NCBI GenBank assembly: GCA_032191485.1
Contig: JAVDOI010000020.1
Location: forward strand, 412,501-476,500
Direction: 5' to 3'
Source: Leptoclinus maculatus
Lineage: Eukaryota; Chordata; Actinopteri; Perciformes; Stichaeidae
DNA length: 64,000 nt
In this document: one piece after another, positions 58,220 through 64,000 of the stretch
Numbering within the stretch: the stretch's first letter is position 1
Layout: the number at the start of each line of letters is the position of its first letter
Notes under the pieces: model-generated
The model's input: the letters and a program-made list of their open reading frames with translations, nothing else
The model's database searches: none
What the model was told of the DNA's origin: nothing
Translations under genes and position numbers: made by a program

Positions 58220-60410
58220 ACACTATTGCTGGAGACGCTGCACATGCTGGGTGGAGGAATAATGTTCGTCAAGAAATAGTTCCAACTATTAACTCTATAG
58301 CTAAAACTATAAATTGTTGTTTTTACATTATTGTTATGGTTCTATATGCTAAGCTAGGCTAACCACATCCTGACAAACATGAGACTGATATTTTTCTTCT
58401 CATCGTGGAAAAAAAGCATATATTGGTGGTCAAAATGTTCATCCAAGTTCAGCCTGACAAGTTTGTGTCAGATGTCTTAAAATGGCCGCTGTTGTGTTTA
58501 ATGAGCAGCAGCTTCTCAGGGCTGCTGTGGACTTTTAGATTGAAAGGGTTAATCATACTGAAGTCTGTGGTTTTTAAAAGGTTTGAATAATGTAAATGTT
58601 TTCAAATGAGTTGTGTTGATTTGCAAGTCCAGCACTCCTTCTGACCGTGTGAGTGTGCACATATGTGTGCTGGACCTTGGCAGGCTCATGCGTGTGAAGG
58701 CGACACGTGCAGCCGGCTGTTCCCGTCCTCCCCTCCGCCTTTTGTATCCCTCTGTCCGTTTTTACTTTGACGTCCGGTGAAACAAGAGCCACAGAGAGAA
58801 GATCCACCTCTTAGTAGAGTAGTAGAAAAAAGTAAATCTGCTAAATGTGAATACACTTATTGTAAGTCTGCTAAATGACTGTAATGTAAATGTGGTAATA
58901 ATTCAGTAACGAGAGTAAATGTAAGTGAGTCCAGAGTGATTCAGAATGAATGAGGAGGGTGAAGGTGTCAGATAGCACTGTGGTAACAACCTGCCACACA
59001 ACATTCTTCCTGTAGTACCACGCTGCTTTTATTATGCAGGCGGCCGTAAAACATACTCTGCTTTCATTGTTTTCTCCAGTTTTTTTATAAAAAACTTCAT
59101 TTAGTTAGAATTAGAATAAAAGAAGGTACATGGCTTATGTGTTGGTAACTTTAACCCACCAGAATTGAAACTATTACTTATTGAAACTATAACTCATTTA
59201 AAAGTGTATTTAAAATAAATGTTATGTTATATTCTCTGATGGATTTAGAAATGGAAAGTTTGAAATGAGATCAAAACATCTCGAAGTGAATTCATCTGAC
59301 TCTGGACTGTATTTCTGTGGATATTACAGCTAAAAGCCGGTTGTTTTTGATGCAACAATATTTAAAGGTTCAAGGTAGGATTGTTGTAAAGTTTGGTCTG
59401 TTTTTGATCTTTTAAAGGAAAACTATCAACTTCATTTCATTTTGGTGAAATTCATGATGTGGACTTCAGTTTTAGACTTTAGATTCATCAGATGGTTTCC
59501 TCACATGAGACAATCTGTCGTGCAGGTTTGTCCATTTTAATGCATGAGATCTCAAACACTTAGAGATGTTCACAGTCTAATTGAACAGTTGTTCTTGTAG
59601 AAGCGTTTGATGGAACAGCAAAGCTGGTGAGTTTGTGGCCGGTCTGACTGTTCTCCTTGTTGATGTCGTCTGGCTGTTGAAGTCAGGAAGCTTCAGACGA
59701 GTTCTTCATGAGAGCTACTGGATCTCTTGTGTTTGCTTGATTGCTTGTATATATTCTGCATTAGTGTGTCAGTGTGATGAAGAACTACAGCACGGCTTTA
59801 AAAGTGTGTCTCTTTCATTCAGCTCAATGAAGAACAGAATCCACAGCAGCGTGAGGTGAATCAACTGTTACCTTTTACTGTGATGTGCTTCAACACTTTA
59901 GAGGCGCTGCTTTGTTTTTGTCACAAACGCAGCTGTTTGACATGTGTTAGCGTGTTCACTCTTTACACAATCTGGACTCTGGTGAGCAGAAAGAAGCAGC
60001 ACTGAGTTTGAACAACAGAACAGCAACTTTATTTCTGTGGATTTTACTGTCAAGGAAAGTCAGCAATTATTCAGCAACATATTTAAAACTTCAAGGTCAC
60101 ATCGTTTTTGAGCCATTTTCCTATTTCTGGTCGGCCTGGGCCGTTTATAATAATGCACGTAGAACCTCAACACTGTAATGCACAGTCATGATATTTACAC
60201 GTCTGTCTTCAGGACCAACTGGCCCGTCAGAATATGTAATCTACAGTGATGTCACATGAATGTATAAATAGTAATATCACCATGAATAAAATAGAAAAGC
60301 AAAACAGAAATAGGATTTCAGATATTTATTCAGTTCACACGTAACACAATAGTGAACAAGACTTTTGGCTTTCTCGATGTTTTCCTGTAGACCATTGTAA
60401 TTAGGGGGAT
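58220..60410. other. Intergenic region without supported genes
   Basis: AT-rich, with a small SINE-tail fragment (58850-58895, 'gtctgctaaatgactgtaat'). Several short frames are present, none with recognisable motifs or splice context. Confidence 0.5.
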
Positions 60411-60419
60411 AACCTCACT

Positions 60420-61262
60420 AAACCAGACCACTCCCACAGGATTCACATACATTGATAAACTTGTCTTCGAGGGGCGGGGAGGTGGTGTTGCTGCTGTTTA
60501 CAGGAAGGACATTAAAAGAACCACCATTCGCGTCGCTCATTCTTTTGAACATCTTGCCTTCAAACTCTCTGGTCCCACTCCTTTGGTAACTGCTGTTATC
60601 TACCACATCCTGGATCTGGTCTGCTCCACTGGTCTCACAACACCTCAACTCTCCAGCCTCAACCTCAACATCTCTGACCACCTGGCTATCACCATGGACA
60701 TTGACATCCGCATCCCAAAAGCTAAGCGCAACATATCCTTCAGAAATCTCAAATCTATCTCCCCACAACTCTTTCAGCCTCTCTTGCCAGCATCATGTCT
60801 GCCTCCCCTCCCCCGCTGTCTGATAATCCCTCCGATCTTGTAAACTACTACAATAACACACTCTCCTCCTGTCTTGTGGCTCCCATTAAAACCAAAACTG
60901 TCTCATTCACACACTCAGCTCCCTGGTATACTCCTGAACTCCACCAGATGAAATCCCGTAAGCGCCAGCTTGAAAGACTCTGCAAGAAAACAGGTTTAAC
61001 AGTCCATCTCCAAGCCCTCTCTGACTACCTCCAGCAACACAAAGACGCTCTCATCTCAGCCCGGTCCTCCGACTACTCACACCTCCTACAGTCTGGCTCC
61101 TCTAACCCAAAGGCTCTCTTCTCCACAATGAACAAGCTTCTCAAACCCAAGGACAACACCTCCACATCCTTCACAGTGAACAAATTGACACCATCTACAG
61201 CAACCTGAACACCTCCCCCGCCCTTTCCATCTCTCCACCTGCCCCCCCCCCCCTCCTCCACG
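60420..61262 (+). mobile_element. L2-type LINE, 5' part (endonuclease remnant)
   Basis: The plus-strand frames read 'TYIDKLVFEGRGGGVAAVYR'-like text and 'SFEHLAFKLSGPTPLVTAVI', then after a deletion 'LDLVCSTGLTTPQLSSLNLN' and 'ISDHLAITMDI'. S-D-H-L is the last catalytic motif of the apurinic endonuclease domain of L2/CR1 LINEs. Downstream, 'PWYTPELHQMKSRKRQLERL' is the conserved linker before the reverse transcriptase. Frameshifts and deletions make it dead. Confidence 0.75.
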
Positions 61263-62035
61263 TCAAACAGAACTAGTCTTTTAAAAGTATTTATTCTCTG
61301 GCCAGAGAAGAGGCACAGTTACACAGAGTCACTGACTCTGTAGAAGTGTGACTAAGTAAAACTCACACAGAGTTATAAAGAGAGTGATTAAGGGTGGGGG
61401 CCTGTGTACTGGAACATCCTGTTTCAGGCCGTGCAGGCCATGGTAGCTAAAGTATAAGAGGTGCTGTATCTGTGTAACAGCAGACACACAGATATATACG
61501 TTTTATCCTTAAGGCACAGAACATGTGATACACTAGGTACTTGTTATCCAACACAGAACAAGAGGATATGGGTGCAGGCAGTCAGCTGCTGCACGGATCA
61601 CAAGTCTCATGATGCAAGCTTATGATAGACTGTTTCACAACAAGTATATAAAACAGTTTTACAAGAATATAAAATACTCATAAGAATATCAGAATTTATT
61701 GCCATGGTATGTTGAACATACAAGGAATTTGACATGATGGGAGGTGCATAACATTTAACAATCAACAACAATCAACACAGTGCAAAGTAGAAACATATTA
61801 CAATTTACAGAAAAATATAAAATAAAGTGAAATATAAAATAATATAAATAATATAAAATATCAAGTTTCTATTACACAAACAGCAAGATACATTTGAGCA
61901 CATATGTTAACACAAAGGATGAAGATCTACTGAGTTCAGAGCAAAAGTACAAGCACTTAGGCATTTACACAATATACTTAAGTATAAATATATACTAAGT
62001 AGAAATGTACCATTACACCCCTCAGCCCCTCAGTT
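61263..62035. mobile_element. Insertion within the L2 LINE
   Basis: About 770 bases interrupt the L2 frame between 'tctccacctgcccccccc' and 'cccctcagcccctcagttct'. The segment is AT-rich and begins near 'acttttaaaagtatttattc'-like text. It holds no coding frame. Exact ends and duplications are not clear. Confidence 0.4.
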
Positions 62036-63670
62036 CTCCCCTGTGTCCCCAATAGAGCGGTCTACCTTCACAACAGGAATGAGAAGCTCCACCTGTATCC
62101 TGGATCCCATCCCATCTAATCTCGCCAAGGACTGTCTCCCAGCCATCTCACCACTCATCACAGTCATCATTAGGAGTTAATGATTACTTAGCTTACCTTA
62201 CCTTAGCTCCGGTTCAGTCCCCGACACACTTAAACTGGCTGCTGTCACCCCTGACTTGACCCTGACACCATGAGCAATTTGCGGCCCATCTCCAATCTTC
62301 CCTTTCTGTCAAAAATACTGGAACACGTTGTCGCTGCACAACTCAAAGCCCACCTCCTCTCCAACGATCGGTTCGAGCCATTTCAATCCGGTTTCCGCTC
62401 ACAGCACAGCACTGAACAGCCCTCCTCAAAGTCACCAACGACCTCCTCCTCTCCTCAGACTCTGGTCACCTCAACATTCTCATCCTCCTCGACCTCACTG
62501 CAGCTTTCGACACCATCAACCACAACAACCTTCTCTCCCGCCTCGAATCCTTCCTCAATATCACCGGAACTGCTCTCTCCTGGCTTAGATCATATCTTAC
62601 AAACAGATCAACAACTGCACCTCCTCCACTGCTCCTCTGTCTCAAGGCGTCCCCCAGGGTTCGGTGCTTGGTCCTCCTCTGTTCATCCTCTACTTGCTCC
62701 CTCTTGGTAATATCATACGTCAACCAGTGGTGGGCCGTCAGCGCCAGCAAAGCCTTCTCTGCTGGCCTAAACAGAATCACAAAGTTATAGCTATTTTATA
62801 ATTAAATATTTTTTCACAAATTCACTACATGTATTATAATTATTTTTCCCATTAGCTTATTTTCTCATTGCACAGCTCCTGTCTTCCTCAGTTGCTCTGC
62901 TTCCAGCCTGCAGCTTGTTTTAAGTAGAGCTTTTATCCAATCAGACTTCACCTCTGTGTCTCTATGTAAGGAGAGAGGCCCGAGGTCCTCTAGGTAGACT
63001 TTGCAGATTAAAGTATATGGGGACGATATTGTTGATTGTCATAGTGTTCAACCAATCAGATCTTTAGTTTGACATGTTGGCCGTATTCTTTGACGTGCCA
63101 GAGCTACCGAGGTAGTCTACAAGTACGTCAGCATTAACGTGTAGCTCAGCAATAACGTGCGACATGATTGGTCAGTGGGCTAGCGTGTCTGTTGTGATGC
63201 TGAAGCTAGCTAGCAGAACTTAGTAGTTAGTAATAACAGTTCAAGTTGAAAGATATGTAAGAAGTTATGACATTGACATGACATTTTTAGCGTTTTGCTT
63301 GTAGATTTTTTTACCCTAGCTTTGTTTTTTTAACACTCAATGGCTGAAGGAGGAGAAACGGATTTGGTAGCAGAGTTACTGGCAACGCCTTTCTGGAGAA
63401 GGAAAGAAATGGTCGGCCAACCCCACAGCTAGCAGCCCTGACCCAGCCAGGAAAAGGATTTGTACGAACGGTATTCCTGGCTGACAGCGTCGGAGAAGCG
63501 TTGCACATTTTATGGCTAAGAATGCGTTTTATTTGCAACTGAGCGTCTTGGTGTAGGACAGCACTGAAGGCCCAGGTATAAAATGCACGGCCCGCCACTG
63601 ATGTCAACATGGTCTCCACTTCCACTGCTGTGCCGATGATGTCCAGCTCTACATCTCCACAAAAATCATG
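62036..63670 (+). mobile_element. L2-type LINE, reverse transcriptase part, split by a hAT element
   Basis: 'MSNLRPISNLPFLSKILEHV' and 'FEPFQSGFRSQHSTE' are the N-R-P-I-S and G-F-R RT blocks. After a frameshift another frame gives 'LLDLTAAFDTINHN', carrying the A-F-D catalytic aspartate. The element continues to 62724, is interrupted by the hAT unit 62725-63600, and resumes with 'HCCADDVQLYIST', the (Y/C)-A-D-D catalytic motif. It ends soon afterward. Confidence 0.8.
62725..63600 (+). mobile_element. Non-autonomous hAT transposon, copy 3
   Basis: It is 876 bp with ends CAGTGGTGGGCCGT and ACGGCCCGCCACTG, and an 8-bp duplication acgtcaac / atgtcaac (7 of 8). From the ATG at 63340 it encodes the start of a ZMYM/hAT-type transposase ('MAEGGETDLVAELLATPF'), then stop codons, then a trace of 'YERYSWLTASEKR'. 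The rest of the transposase is deleted. Confidence 0.88.
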
Positions 63671-64000
63671 AATTAGAACAGCCATAATAAACGCTTGGCA
63701 AAAGGAATGGGAAACAGACAATAAAGGGAGATGTTATTATAATATACAGAGTCAGTTCAAGTTAAACAGTTTGTTTGTGTTTTTAATCTTTGGCACAGAC
63801 TCAGAAAATACCTTGACATCAATACTGCGTCGATATTGTAGGGATGACTATTGGTTCTTTCAAAAATGATTTACACAATGAAATTATTGATAAATAATTA
63901 TCAGTAACGTGGATATAATGACTAAGTGGGTACAGAGCGTTACTGAATGTAAGATGCTTCTTATTAATAATAGTTCAGCGGTGTTTCCATTATTTTACCT
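63671..64000. other. Right edge, no supported gene
   Basis: AT-rich sequence after the L2 remnant. I see no repeat match inside the window and no coding frame. Confidence 0.45.

Overview
The window is nuclear DNA from a vertebrate, almost certainly a ray-finned (teleost, probably percomorph) fish. Genes are split by short GT-AG introns. Introns and spacers are full of fish-type interspersed repeats, hAT, Tc1 and piggyBac-like elements, Ty3/Gypsy LTRs, L2-type LINE pieces and CA/TA microsatellites. No bacterial or plasmid-like architecture is present.

Layout. At the left edge (1447-1726, minus) lies the first coding exon of a secreted TGF-beta/BMP-GDF-type ligand; the rest of that gene is outside the window. 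A CpG/GC-box region at about 4.2-4.4 kb looks like the distal promoter and first non-coding exon of the main gene. From 10047 to 32472 (plus) runs a complete frem1 gene (FRAS1-related extracellular matrix protein 1). I could join 36 coding exons with consistent phase into 2178 codons. They give signal peptide, N-terminal region with an RGD, CSPG repeat array, Calx-beta domain, linker and C-terminal C-type lectin domain. At 34.8-36.0 kb a TATA box, an M-box-like E-box and a strong splice donor mark a probable promoter of unknown product. At 38163-42072 (plus) is a four-exon LRMDA-like leucine-rich-repeat protein gene whose first intron has a U12-type donor. At 49496-50653 (plus) is a single-exon, seven-transmembrane PAQR-family receptor, closest to PAQR9. 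From about 54.7 kb to the right end the window is largely transposon-derived: a decayed Ty3/Gypsy element with a hAT element in its 5' LTR, then an L2-type LINE whose reverse transcriptase is split by another hAT copy.

How the parts relate. The three identified plus-strand genes are independent neighbours, not an operon or pathway. FREM1 is a basement-membrane protein of the FRAS/FREM complex. The LRMDA-like protein belongs to a family tied to melanocyte differentiation. PAQR proteins are membrane steroid/adiponectin-type receptors. The most distinctive structure is the record of nested insertions, several with target-site duplications that can be read directly. I see no convincing evidence of a wholly new biological system. 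The candidates most worth testing are the M-box/TATA promoter with its tiny secretory-like reading frame, the U12 intron, and the unassigned membrane-protein-like exon at 47.5-47.7 kb on the minus strand.
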